From contig NZ_KI912613.1 of the NCBI RefSeq assembly GCF_000519325.1, forward strand, positions 1,415,317 through 1,479,316: a stretch of DNA of 64,000 nucleotides. Direction: 5' to 3'. A program made the translations under genes and the position numbers. The stretch's first letter is position 1. Every line of letters begins with the position of its first letter. A model generated the notes under the pieces. The model saw nothing but the letters and a program-made list of their open reading frames with translations, did no database searches and was not told the DNA's origin. Shown here piece by piece: positions 43,276 to 52,013 of the stretch. This DNA comes from Patulibacter minatonensis DSM 18081 (GTDB taxonomy: Bacteria; Actinomycetota; Thermoleophilia; Solirubrobacterales; Solirubrobacteraceae).

Positions 43276-44211
43276 CTACGGCAGCACCACCCGCCGCACG
43301 ACCGTCCCCGCGCGGTCGTACTGGACGATCCGGAAGCGGCCGCTGGTGCCGCCGCGGCCCTTGAACGCGTAGATCCCCGAGACGACCGGGACCCGCGCGC
43401 GGAACGCGCCCTCGCCGCGCCAGACCCTGGGGTGCGGACCGGGACGGACGCGCTGCACCCGGACGCTGACGGCACGCGGGTGGGCGATGCCGCGGAAGCC
43501 GTCGCCGTACGAGAAGTCGCGGCGCGTCGAGATCGGGTGACCGGGCTGCACCGGCGACCCGCTCGCGCCACCGTTGTGCTGCGACCAGTACACCTGCGCC
43601 TTCGGGTCCGTGTCGGGTCGGGTGCGGAGCACCTCCTCCGCCCGGTCGCGGACCGCCGCGTCGAGATCCGGCAGGTCGCCCAGCCGCTCCAGGCGTGCCG
43701 CCCGGCACGCGTCGGCATCCTTCAGGTGCAGTCCGCCCTCGGTCACGAAGAGCAGCACCCGGGTCCCGTCGGGGAACACCGACCAGCGCAGCGAGCCGCG
43801 CAGGATGGCCGCGTCGCCCGCGGTGATCCAGGCGTTCCGCATCGCGGCGGACGGCACCCGGTCGGACGTCGGTCGCGCCAGGGTCGGCAGTATCCGCAGG
43901 AGCTCCGGACGCGGCCGCGAGGCGCTGAACCGGTGGGACGGCGTGCCCCTTGGGAGCGCCCGCTCGCAGGCGGGAGCGCGGCTCGTGGCGTCGACGACGC
44001 GCCGGACGACGACGTCCGCCCGCTTGTTCGCGTCCGACCGGTCGATGATCGCCGACGCCCCCGCGACGCCGGCCACGACGGTGACGGGGAGCGCGATCGC
44101 GGTCAGGCCGAGCGGCCGGCGCCACCACGGCGGGCGGCCCGGCGCGCCGTCCGGATCGAGCCTCCTGGTGCTCGTGCGCAGCTGCTGCTCGAGACGGTCG
44201 AACTCGTTCAT
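43276..44211 (-). CDS. Single-pass membrane protein paired with an ECF sigma factor
   Basis: The product is 311 aa, starting MNEFDRLEQQLRTSTRRLDP, with one membrane helix at about 40-60 (LGLTAIALPVTVVAGVAGAS) and a long exterior part. Its start overlaps the sigma-factor stop by 4 nt, so it occupies the place of an anti-sigma factor, but the short 35-residue cytoplasmic part has no zinc-binding motif. The exterior region (FPDGTRVLLFVTEGGLHLKD) is not recognised. It may sense an extracellular signal. Confidence 0.75.
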   Translation of the reverse strand: MNEFDRLEQQLRTSTRRLDPDGAPGRPPWWRRPLGLTAIALPVTVVAGVAGASAIIDRSDANKRADVVVRRVVDATSRAPACERALPRGTPSHRFSASRPRPELLRILPTLARPTSDRVPSAAMRNAWITAGDAAILRGSLRWSVFPDGTRVLLFVTEGGLHLKDADACRAARLERLGDLPDLDAAVRDRAEEVLRTRPDTDPKAQVYWSQHNGGASGSPVQPGHPISTRRDFSYGDGFRGIAHPRAVSVRVQRVRPGPHPRVWRGEGAFRARVPVVSGIYAFKGRGGTSGRFRIVQYDRAGTVVRRVVLP

Positions 44212-44768
44212 GCCCTGCCCTCCAGACGGGAGCGGAGAAGTCGGAGACCGCGGTGCACGCGCTGGCGGACGACCGCCTCGGAGCACGCCAGCTCGCGGGC
44301 GAGCTCCGCATAGGGCCGCTCGTCGACGACGCGGGCCAGCAGCAGGTCGCGCTGGTCGTCGGGCAGGTCGGCCAGGGCGGCCCGCAGGTCGTGCTCGGTG
44401 GTCTGGGTGCCGAGGTCCTCGATGCGGGCGAGCGCGTCGTCCTCCAGGACGATCGGCTCGTGGCGCAGGCGCTGCCGGGCCTCGGCCTCGACCCGGCCCC
44501 GGCGCAGGCTGTGCCGCAGTTTGTTGTGGGCGATCCCGAAAAGCCACGCGACCGCTGAGCCGTCGCCCGGCCGGAACGTCGGCAGCGCCACGATCACCGC
44601 GGCGAACGTCTCGGCCGCCAGGTCGAACGCGAACTCGGGCCGGCCGGTCCGCCGCAGGTGGAACCCGATGACCACCGGCAGGTGGCGGCGGTAGAACGCC
44701 GCGAAGGCGTCGTCGTCCCCCTGCGCCGCGCGCCGCCGCAGCTCGTCGTCGTCGACCGGTCTCGCCAT
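44208..44768 (-). CDS. ECF RNA polymerase sigma factor
   Basis: The product is 186 aa (GTG one codon earlier is possible). Region 2 is FAAFYRRHLPVVIGFHLRRT, then DLAAETFAAVIVALPTFRPG and AWLFGIAHNKLRH. Region 4 is LADLPDDQRDLLLARVVDER, then YAELARELACSEAVVRQRVH. It directs transcription of an extracytoplasmic-stress regulon and is co-translated with the membrane protein that follows. The target promoter is unknown. Confidence 0.93.
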   Translation of the reverse strand: MARPVDDDELRRRAAQGDDDAFAAFYRRHLPVVIGFHLRRTGRPEFAFDLAAETFAAVIVALPTFRPGDGSAVAWLFGIAHNKLRHSLRRGRVEAEARQRLRHEPIVLEDDALARIEDLGTQTTEHDLRAALADLPDDQRDLLLARVVDERPYAELARELACSEAVVRQRVHRGLRLLRSRLEGRA

Positions 44769-44880
44769 CACCCCTACTTTGCGCGAGCGGGGAACGTGTG
44801 ACAGGAATGTGCAGCCCCAGGTGCGGTGCGGGGCTGGTCCCGGTGCGCGGCCCGTCGCCGGACCGCGCCACCACCGGGTG

Positions 44881-45405
44881 CTACTTGCCGGTCTGCCAGC
44901 CGCCGCTGGTGACGAAGAGCGGGGTGACGGAGGAGTCGCAGCCGACCATCGGGACGAACGCGGAGAGCATCGGGGTGAAGCCCATCTTGTAGCGCGTCGC
45001 GCTCTCCTTCTTCAGCGACACGATCATCCCCGAGCCGCTGTTGCCCAAGAGCGCACCGGCCGTGGAGGTCGTGTCGAACGGGTAGTAGAAGCTCGCGTCC
45101 TGGCCGTGCGTCTCCAGGCAGGTGATCGGGCCGTTGAGCTCGATCGAGCCGACCTCCTCCGGGAGGCCCATCGCGGCGACGGGGCTGCCCTTGGCCTTGA
45201 ACGTGCCCGTCGCGCTCTGCGCCTTCGCACCGGCGGCGCGCTTGGCGTCGAACGAGACCTTGATGCCGCCGGCGGTGATGTTGCCCTTCAGCGACTGCGC
45301 GCCGGCCGCGCCCGCGGTCCCGGCGGTGATGCCGGCGGCCGCGACGGCACCGACGACGACGGCCGACAGACGACCGCGGGTGATGAAGCTCGTACGTGAG
45401 GACAT
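44881..45405 (-). CDS. Small secreted protein of unknown function
   Basis: The product is 174 aa with a clear signal peptide (LSAVVVGAVAAAGITAGTAG, ending AGAQS). The mature part (GNITAGGIKVSFDAKRAAGA, then TCLETHGQDASFYYPFDTTS) is small and beta-rich with two Cys. GAGAG precedes the start. Similar small exported proteins are common in Solirubrobacterales-type genomes as far as I can judge from style; no family is recognised. Confidence 0.75.
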   Translation of the reverse strand: MSSRTSFITRGRLSAVVVGAVAAAGITAGTAGAAGAQSLKGNITAGGIKVSFDAKRAAGAKAQSATGTFKAKGSPVAAMGLPEEVGSIELNGPITCLETHGQDASFYYPFDTTSTAGALLGNSGSGMIVSLKKESATRYKMGFTPMLSAFVPMVGCDSSVTPLFVTSGGWQTGK

Positions 45406-45596
45406 GGGGTGTGCTCTCTCCTGGGAAGGGGACGGCGGGACGCTCGTTGCGCCCCGAACTACCGCTGCCCCAGAAGCGCCCGTGACACCCGTCACGGATT
45501 CGTACGTCGGGCGATTCCTCTCCGAAGGAGGGTGAGGTCCCGCCCGAGGGATGAACCGACGGCAGCCCGAACGGGGGGTCCGCCCCCGGCCGGCCG

Positions 45597-46040
45597 TCAG
45601 GCCGCCGGACGCAGCGGGAGGACCGCGTCGCCCACGATCGCGAGGACGACCTGCCCGTCGTCGTCGCGGAGCTCGCCGTCGATGACGACGAGGGCGTCGC
45701 CGCGCTCGGGGCGCGGGGTGACCGTCCGGACCGTCGCGTGCCCGGTCAGCGTCGTCCCCGGATGGACGGGTCGTCGGAACCGGATCTCGAACGACCGGCC
45801 GACGCCGCCCGCAGCGTCCGACCAGAGCGCCTCGACGATGAACCGCTGGTAGATCCCGAGGGTGTGGAGGCCGCTGGCGATCACCCCGGGGAGACCCCGC
45901 TCGCGCGCGGCGTCCGGATCGGTGTGGATGACGATCGGGTCCCACTGCCGCGCGAACGCGAGGATCTCGTCCTCGTGGACGGGGTGCCGACCGAAGGTGA
46001 ACCGGTGCCCGGGGGAGAGGTCGTCGGCGTAGGTGGCCAT
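45597..46040 (-). CDS. MaoC-like hydratase/dehydratase
   Basis: The product is 147 aa, starting MATYADDLSPGHRFTFGRH. The hot-dog hydratase-2 motif is ARQWDPIVIHTDPDAARERG, with the catalytic Asp and His, followed by GVIASGLHTLGIYQRF. MaoC proteins hydrate or dehydrate acyl-CoA thioesters in fatty-acid, sterol side-chain or secondary metabolism. It is single-domain and therefore probably homodimeric. It has no operon partner in the window. Confidence 0.9.
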   Translation of the reverse strand: MATYADDLSPGHRFTFGRHPVHEDEILAFARQWDPIVIHTDPDAARERGLPGVIASGLHTLGIYQRFIVEALWSDAAGGVGRSFEIRFRRPVHPGTTLTGHATVRTVTPRPERGDALVVIDGELRDDDGQVVLAIVGDAVLPLRPAA

Positions 46041-46197
46041 GGGCGACAGCCTGCCGCGGGTGGCCACCGCGGCGCAAGGACCTCGGAGGTCATGGACGCC
46101 GCGGATCCGTGAGGTGGGCGGGCCGACAACGTGACGGGTTCCAGGTCGAGGTGGGAGCCGACGACCGATCGCGAGCCGCCGCCGAGGCTCGCACGGC

Positions 46198-47130
46198 TCA
46201 CCGCCGGCGGATCGTCACGTGGCGGAGGCCCACCGAGGACCGGCCGAAGGTCTGCTCGGTGAGGATGCGAAGCACCGCGCGGTGCGGGCCGCCGCCGCGC
46301 CGGACGCGGTACAGCCGGTCCGCGTCGATGCGCAGCGCCACCGTGTGGTGACGGAACGCCGCGGCGGGGAGGTTCGCGGTCGCGAGGGCGTACCCGCCGG
46401 GCAGGAAGACGACGACGTCCTGCGTGGCCGCCGACGGCAGGGGGTCGAGGCGGACCGTCAGGCGCCCGGAGGGGGAGGCGACCAGGTGCGTGTTCGCCGG
46501 GTCGATCGTCGCGCGCGGAGCCCGCGGTCCCATGAACGCCTGGAACGAGCCGTACTCGCGGCTCCGATCACCGACCGGATGCAGCGACCCCTGGACGACG
46601 TCGGGACGGGGGCGCCCTGCGAGCGCCGGGTCGAGCACCCGGACGGTCAGGACGGTCCTCGTCCGGTCGAAGGTGGCGGTCGGGGCGATCGGCGACGCCG
46701 TGAACACCTGCTCGGTGGCCGGAGGCGTCGCGTCCGAGACGTACCCGTACGTGGGACGGGCATCGTCCGGGCGCGGACGCACCGTCACCGTCGCGACCGG
46801 CGGCGCGGGTGTGCCCGGCGGCCGGTCGGGATCGTGGAACTGCAGCGCCAGCGACAGCTCGTTCCCGTGGCCGGTGGTCTGCGGCTGGGCGAAGTGCACC
46901 GTCGTCCGCCAAAGGCCGTTCCGCGTGTCGAGGGCGACGGTCACGAACCGGATCGCCACGGAAGCGGTCGTTCCCGTCGTCGACAGGCCGACGTCCGACC
47001 CGTGCACGACTGGGACGATCGGAGCGGGGACCGCCGGGACCGGCGCGGAACCGGCCAGGGCGGACACGGACGCGAGCGCCCCGACGAGCGCCGCTCGCCG
47101 GAAGGACCTGGTGTCGGACAACGACCTCAC
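46198..47130 (-). CDS. Secreted hypothetical protein
   Basis: The product is 310 aa with an N-terminal signal (AALVGALASVSALAGSAPVP). The mature region is beta-rich and Thr/Pro-rich (VGLSTTGTTASVAIRFVTVA, TATFDRTRTVLTVRVLDPAL, VVVFLPGGYALATANLPAAA). There are no Cys residues and no enzymatic motif. No family is recognised. Confidence 0.75.
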   Translation of the reverse strand: MRSLSDTRSFRRAALVGALASVSALAGSAPVPAVPAPIVPVVHGSDVGLSTTGTTASVAIRFVTVALDTRNGLWRTTVHFAQPQTTGHGNELSLALQFHDPDRPPGTPAPPVATVTVRPRPDDARPTYGYVSDATPPATEQVFTASPIAPTATFDRTRTVLTVRVLDPALAGRPRPDVVQGSLHPVGDRSREYGSFQAFMGPRAPRATIDPANTHLVASPSGRLTVRLDPLPSAATQDVVVFLPGGYALATANLPAAAFRHHTVALRIDADRLYRVRRGGGPHRAVLRILTEQTFGRSSVGLRHVTIRRR

Positions 47131-47196
47131 CGTCCTGGGACGAAGGATAGGACGCGCGCAGGCTACACCCGGTGCGCACCGCAGCCGCTGACCGGG

Positions 47197-48321
47197 TCAG
47201 CCGGAGAGCAGGTCGCAGTCCCCGAGGTGCTCGAGCAGGCCGATGCGCTGCTGCTCCCCGGACCCGAACGTGAAGAACCCCTCGCCGACCGTGCTCCCCA
47301 GTCGCTCGTCGGGCCAGAGCGCCCGCGCGATCCGACCCTCGACGGCCTGGACGTCCCGCTCGGATCGTCCCTCGGTCCCGATCACCCAGAGGACGTCGCC
47401 GTCGCGATGGGATCGGCGCTCGAGGCGATGGACGTCCGGCAGCCCGCGCACCAGTCGCTCCGCGTCCACGAGGTCGAGGTTCGTGTCGGGGGACAGGATC
47501 ACGAGGTACCAGGGGCGGGGTGCCGCGTGGACGAGGGATTCCTCGAAGGTCCGCCGACGTGTCGCGACGATCTCTGCGTCGACCCGGCGGAGCACCTCGT
47601 CGGTGAGCACCGGAAGTTCCGGGATCCGCTGTACGCCCGCGCTGAAGCGCTCTCCGTCGGTCTGGGCGACGACGGTCTCCGTCCGTGCCCGTGCCCACGC
47701 GAGCCCGGCGGACATGGTGGCGAAGTCGTCCCGGTCGCCGGTCTCGTCGATGATCGCGTCGACGAGCGGGAGCTCCCCCGTCATCGCTCCGTGGAACGAG
47801 ACCCATCCGGTCAGGCGCTCAGGCGGCTCGGGCGGTCGCTCGCGCGGCGCGTCGGGTTCGGGGTCGACCTCCGAGCCGGTGAGGTCCGCGGTCCGCAGGA
47901 CGTGCAACAGCTCGGCGGAGACCTCGATGGAGCCGGATGGGTGCAGCACGAGGTCGGGATGTTCCGCGGGCGTCTGCCGGATCCAGCGGTACCGCTCGGG
48001 CGCGTCGTCCGGCAGCGGATCGTCGTCCGCGAACTCGTCGTCGAGCTCCTCCCGCGGCGCGGGGAGCACGTCGGCCTCGACGAGGTCGAAGCCGGTCAGG
48101 CCGGAGGCGGCGAGGCGGGACGCGAGGCGGTCGCTGACGAGGAACACGGGCCCGCACGAGACCAGGTCGGCGCGCTCGTACGGATCGAGCTCGTACTCCA
48201 CGGACGTGATCGTCGGGGGGTGGGCGGCAACGTCGATCCGGCTGCCGCTCCCCAACCGGCCGGCCTCGGCGACGACGTACCCGGTGTACCTGGCGCGCGG
48301 GTCGGCGTCCTCCGCGCTCAC
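47197..48321 (-). CDS. Hypothetical protein with Imm11/DUF1629-like N-terminus
   Basis: The product is 374 aa from GTG 48321. Residues about 25-85 (ITSVEYELDPYERADLVSCG, then PVFLVSDRLASRLAASGLTG) resemble the Imm11/DUF1629 pattern (FLVSxRLxxLLxxxGLTG). The C-terminal 180 residues are acidic and unrecognised, with a repeated-looking block (PWYLVILSPDTNLDLVDAER). Imm11-type proteins can be toxin immunity factors, but no toxin gene is adjacent. The GTG overlaps the stop of the upstream DsbA-like gene. Confidence 0.7.
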   Translation of the reverse strand: MSAEDADPRARYTGYVVAEAGRLGSGSRIDVAAHPPTITSVEYELDPYERADLVSCGPVFLVSDRLASRLAASGLTGFDLVEADVLPAPREELDDEFADDDPLPDDAPERYRWIRQTPAEHPDLVLHPSGSIEVSAELLHVLRTADLTGSEVDPEPDAPRERPPEPPERLTGWVSFHGAMTGELPLVDAIIDETGDRDDFATMSAGLAWARARTETVVAQTDGERFSAGVQRIPELPVLTDEVLRRVDAEIVATRRRTFEESLVHAAPRPWYLVILSPDTNLDLVDAERLVRGLPDVHRLERRSHRDGDVLWVIGTEGRSERDVQAVEGRIARALWPDERLGSTVGEGFFTFGSGEQQRIGLLEHLGDCDLLSG

Positions 48322-48896
48322 GACGCCCCCTCCTCCAATCGGTCGTCGCCCCACAGCAGCCGCCCGTCGACCTCGAGCGTCGGCACGCCGATCACCCCGC
48401 GCTCGTGCGCGGCGCCGGTCGCCTCGCGGAGGGCGTTCTTGACCGGGCGGGTCGTGGCGGCCCGCAGCAGCGGGTCGGCGTCGAGGTCCGCGTCGGCGCA
48501 CGCGGCCCGCAGGACCTCCTCGCGCCCGAGGTCCTCGCCGCGCACGAACATCCGCCGGAAGCCGGCGAGGAGGAGCGCGTCGCCGGCGGCGGGATCGTCG
48601 AGCCGCGCCGCCTGGACCGCCAGCATCGGCACGAGGTAGTTCCCCGGCCACGGATCGGGCCACCGCATCGGCGGCAGGCCGTAGCGCACCGCGCGGGCCT
48701 CGATGTCCTCCATCCCGGCGCGGCGGGGCTCCGGGTCGCCGCCGGCCCACGACGAGCGGCCGTTCAGCCGGAACAGGCCGCCGAGCAGGATCGGCCGCAG
48801 CTCCGGGGCCCGCCCCAGCACCCCGGTGGCGCGCTCGGCCGCCAGGTAGGCGAACGGCGAGCCGACGTCGACGTACAGGACCGGTCGGGGCTGCAT
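48318..48896 (-). CDS. DsbA-superfamily / 2-hydroxychromene-2-carboxylate isomerase-like protein
   Basis: The product is 192 aa. The active-site loop is YVDVGSPFAYLAAERA, with Ser in place of the CxxC of DsbA, as in HCCA isomerases and kappa-class GSTs. The cis-Pro motif is GVIGVPTLEVDGRLLWGDD. It is therefore likely a glutathione- or thiol-dependent isomerase of aromatic breakdown, not an oxidoreductase. It is co-translated with the Imm11-like gene downstream and is 95 nt from the P450 gene end. Confidence 0.85.
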   Translation of the reverse strand: MQPRPVLYVDVGSPFAYLAAERATGVLGRAPELRPILLGGLFRLNGRSSWAGGDPEPRRAGMEDIEARAVRYGLPPMRWPDPWPGNYLVPMLAVQAARLDDPAAGDALLLAGFRRMFVRGEDLGREEVLRAACADADLDADPLLRAATTRPVKNALREATGAAHERGVIGVPTLEVDGRLLWGDDRLEEGAS

Positions 48897-48991
48897 CGTG
48901 CTCCGGAGGCTACGCCGCGGCCGCGTCCGGCCGGCGACGCACGGGAACTCCGCCGGGCAGCGATCGCCGCGGACCGGCGCGTCCGCGTCGC

Positions 48992-50215
48992 TCACCCCAG
49001 CGTCACCGGGCTCCGCTTCCACTGGTTCAGGAACAGCGACTCCATCCGCGTGCCGGGGCCGTCGAGCTCCATCGCCGGCCAGCGCTTCAGGGTCTCCTCG
49101 ATCCAGATGCGGAGCTCGAGGCGGGCCAGCGCCGTGCCGAGGCAGAAGTGCCGTCCACCGGCACCGAACGCTTGGTGCTTGTCGAGGCCCTCGCGCGTGA
49201 CGTCGAAGCGGTGCGGGTCCTCGAAGACCTCGGGGTCGCGGTTCGACGCGAGGTACCAGAGCAGGACACGCGAGCCCTCCGGGATCGTCTCGCCGCCGAT
49301 CTCGACCTCCTGCGTCGTCGCGCGGCCCATGAAGCCGAAGGCCGGGAAGCAGCGCAGGCCCTCCTCGACGGCCTGGGGGATGAGCGACGGGTCGTCGAGC
49401 AGCAGCTGCCGCTGCTCGGGGTGCTCGATCAGCGCGCGCATCGTCGCGACGTAGGTGGCACGGGTCGAGTCGTTGCCGGCCGCGAGCAGCAGGATGAAGA
49501 ACGTCGCGATCTCGTGCGGCTCCAGTTGCTCCCCGTCGACCTCCGCCGTCAGGAGGGCGGACAGGAGGTCGTTCCCGAGGTGCTCGGCGCGGTCCTGCCG
49601 GACGGCCTCGATGTAGGCGACGATCTCCTGGAACTCGTCGATCGTCTCGCCCCACTGCGCACGGACCTCCGGGTCCTCCCACGCGGTGATGACGTTGGTC
49701 CAGTGCACGAGCTTCGCGTCGTCCTCCTCGGGCGTGCCGAGCAGCGAGCCGATCACGCGGGCCGGGACCGGGCGGGCGATGTCGACGGCCAGATCGACCT
49801 TCTCCTGTCCGACGAAGCGGTCCAGCACGTCGCAGACGATCTTCCGCGTCGCGTCCTCGTGGGCCGCGATCCGGCCGGGCGTGAACGCCTTGCCGACGAG
49901 CTTCTTCATGCGGTCGTGGCGCGGCGGGTCCATCGAGATCATCTGCAGCCGCTGGATGTCGAGCGGCACGCCGATGTCGTCGACGACGAAGATGCCGCGC
50001 TTCTCCGACGAGAACGTCTTGAGGTCGCGCGACGCCTGGGCGACGTCGGCGGCGCGGACGAGCGAGTAGAAGCCGTCCTCCTCCGGCCAGTGGTCGTTGC
50101 GGCTGTAGTGGACGCCCGGCTCCTGGCGGATCCGGTCGAACAGCTCGTAGGGCGGTCCGGCGGTCCAGAGGGCGTGGTCGCCGAGGTCGATGTCGGTGCG
50201 GTCGAGGGTCGACAT
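48992..50215 (-). CDS. Cytochrome P450 (second copy in the window)
   Basis: The product is 407 aa. The I-helix is LLLAAGNDSTRATYVA, the K-helix is EEGLRCFPAF, and the haem loop is FGAGGRHFCLGTALARLELR with the Cys ligand. The N-terminal MISMDPPRHDRMKKLVGKAF block is typical of CYP125/CYP142-like sterol and related actinobacterial P450s, though assignment to a family needs a search. It faces a divergent TetR gene 83 nt away, the same layout as the P450 at 8082-9308. Confidence 0.95.
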   Translation of the reverse strand: MSTLDRTDIDLGDHALWTAGPPYELFDRIRQEPGVHYSRNDHWPEEDGFYSLVRAADVAQASRDLKTFSSEKRGIFVVDDIGVPLDIQRLQMISMDPPRHDRMKKLVGKAFTPGRIAAHEDATRKIVCDVLDRFVGQEKVDLAVDIARPVPARVIGSLLGTPEEDDAKLVHWTNVITAWEDPEVRAQWGETIDEFQEIVAYIEAVRQDRAEHLGNDLLSALLTAEVDGEQLEPHEIATFFILLLAAGNDSTRATYVATMRALIEHPEQRQLLLDDPSLIPQAVEEGLRCFPAFGFMGRATTQEVEIGGETIPEGSRVLLWYLASNRDPEVFEDPHRFDVTREGLDKHQAFGAGGRHFCLGTALARLELRIWIEETLKRWPAMELDGPGTRMESLFLNQWKRSPVTLG

Positions 50216-50298
50216 GGGACGAAGCTACCCCGGCGCTAGACTCCGTGTCAAGTCATTGCGTGTAGTCGTTCCGACCAGCGGCGGGGTATCCTGGGTCG

Positions 50299-50892
50299 AT
50301 GCCGCTGGCACGAACGACCTCGAAGGCCGCCGAGGCCCGGCGCCAGGGACACGCCGCGTTCCTCGACGCGGCCGAGCGCGCGGTGGCGGAGGGTGAGAGC
50401 TACAGCGACGTCTCGATCGCGGGCCTGGCGACGTCGGCCGGCTTCTCGCGGGCCAGCTTCTACGCGTACTTCACGGACAAGCGGGCGCTGGCCGTGGCGG
50501 TCGCCGAGCGGTTCGAGCAGGACCTCGGGGAGCGCGTCGACGACTGGCTCGACGGCGACGACATCGCGACGGTGCGGCCGACGATCGACGGCGTCGCCGC
50601 GGTCTTCGGCCGGCACCGCGGCGCGGTGCTGCTGCTCGCCGAAGCCGCGACGTACGACCCGGAGATCCGCGAGCGGTGGAAGGCGCTGCACGCCCGGTTC
50701 GAGCAGCGGATCGCCGCCTGGATCGAGCGCGCCACGCCGGGCACCCCGAAGGCGACGGCGAAGGCCCGGGCGTTCGCGCTGGCGTGGTCGACGCAGGCGG
50801 TCCTCGTCGAGCACCTCGCCGACCGCGAGCGCGTCGCGCCGGCGATCGTCGACGCGCTGGCGGCCCAGTGGGAGGCCGGGCTGACGGTCTGA
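50299..50892 (+). CDS. TetR-family regulator divergent from the P450 gene
   Basis: The product is 197 aa. The HTH is FLDAAERAVAEGESYSDVSI then AGLATSAGFSRASFYAYFTD. The ligand domain is not recognisable. From its position it probably controls the P450 gene at 48992-50215. The shared 83-nt region contains TTGCGT and TATCCT-like boxes on the plus strand, but no perfect palindrome was seen. Confidence 0.92.
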   Translation: MPLARTTSKAAEARRQGHAAFLDAAERAVAEGESYSDVSIAGLATSAGFSRASFYAYFTDKRALAVAVAERFEQDLGERVDDWLDGDDIATVRPTIDGVAAVFGRHRGAVLLLAEAATYDPEIRERWKALHARFEQRIAAWIERATPGTPKATAKARAFALAWSTQAVLVEHLADRERVAPAIVDALAAQWEAGLTV

Positions 50893-50960
50893 GCAGCCGG
50901 CGGTCCGCGGAACGGGCGGGCGACGGACGGTCGTCGGCCCGGGCGACCGGCGGCCGGGCG

Positions 50961-51719
50961 TCAGGCCGCCCGGTGCACGAGCGGCTCGGCGCGCTCGGGG
51001 CCGGCGGAGCAGTGGCCGTAGTAGAACGCGACGGCCTCGGAGCGGCTGCAGACACCGAGCTTGGCGTAGATCCGGCGCAGGTGGCTCTTCACGGTCTCCT
51101 GCGTGACGAACAGGCGCTCGGCGACCTCGGGGTTCGACGCGCCGGTGGCGACGGCGGAGAGGACCTCGCCCTCGCGGGCGGAGAGCATCCCGGACTCGCC
51201 GACGATCGTCGTGGTCGTCCGGGCGCCGACCACGTCGTCGGCGTCGACCTCGCGCAGCGCGTCGGTGAGGAGGCTCGGCGCGGCCTCGAACGACAGGTAG
51301 ATGCAGCGCTGGTCCCCGAGCGGCTCGTGCCCGTGGACCCGGACGCCGGCGCCCCAGAGCAGGACGACGGTGTTGCGCGACGCGGCGGCGACCTCCTCGC
51401 GCAGCTCGGGCGTCGGCGACGTCGAGGGCGCGACGACGAGGACGTCGGCGCGACAGCGGTCGGCCTGGGTGCGCAGGGCGCTGAGGCTGCGCGTGGCGCC
51501 GGCGATCGGCCACTCCTCCGTCGCGAGCGCGACGCGGATGCCGGCCAGGAGGATCGCGCTGTCGCTGGCGATCAGCGCGCGGGGGACGGTCGACTCGGCG
51601 ACGTCGGGCGGGCCGAGGGTGGCGGCGTCCGGGCCGGACGGCCCCGGGGCCGGCGTGGCGGTCGACGGCGGCGCTCCCGCGGTGGGCGTCCGGGTGGGGG
51701 CGGGAGTCGCGGTGGCCAT
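50961..51719 (-). CDS. LuxR-family response regulator with degenerate receiver
   Basis: The product is 252 aa. The first 45 residues are a Pro/Ala/Thr-rich disordered stretch. Residues 45-165 look like a receiver fold (RALIASDSAILLAGIRVALA) but the phospho-Asp environment is poor. Residues 185-245 are a GerE HTH (LSAREGEVLSAVATGASNPE then VAERLFVTQETVKSHLRRIY). It probably acts without phosphorylation. It converges on the TetR gene. Confidence 0.88.
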   Translation of the reverse strand: MATATPAPTRTPTAGAPPSTATPAPGPSGPDAATLGPPDVAESTVPRALIASDSAILLAGIRVALATEEWPIAGATRSLSALRTQADRCRADVLVVAPSTSPTPELREEVAAASRNTVVLLWGAGVRVHGHEPLGDQRCIYLSFEAAPSLLTDALREVDADDVVGARTTTTIVGESGMLSAREGEVLSAVATGASNPEVAERLFVTQETVKSHLRRIYAKLGVCSRSEAVAFYYGHCSAGPERAEPLVHRAA

Positions 51720-51810
51720 GGCTCCGAGGCTAGGTGCGGGCCGGTGGTCGGGTGGGTGCAGGTTCCAACCAGGGGGTGGGAGGGACGGGCCGGATCGAAC
51801 CAGGGGTCCG

Positions 51811-52001
51811 CCCCGCGAACCCGATGCTCCTCCGTCAAGCCGGACCCGACGAACCGACACCGACCCCACCGCCCCGCGAACCCGATGGTCCTCCGTCAAG
51901 CCGGACCGAACGAACCGACACCGACCCCGGGCCGGCCCACGGACCCGATGGTCCTCCGTCAAGCCGGACCGAACGAACCGACACCGACCCCGGGCCGGCC
52001 C
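51811..52001. repeat. Tandem repeat array, three copies, 61-63-nt period
   Basis: CCGATG(G/C)TCCTCCGTCAAGC followed by CGGACC and CGAACCGACACCGACCCC starts at 51821, 51882 and 51945. In copies 2 and 3 GGTCC/GGACC can pair. It lies between the LuxR gene start and the end of the gene at 52014, with no open frame of its own. Confidence 0.85.
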
Positions 52002-52013
52002 TCACCACCGCCG

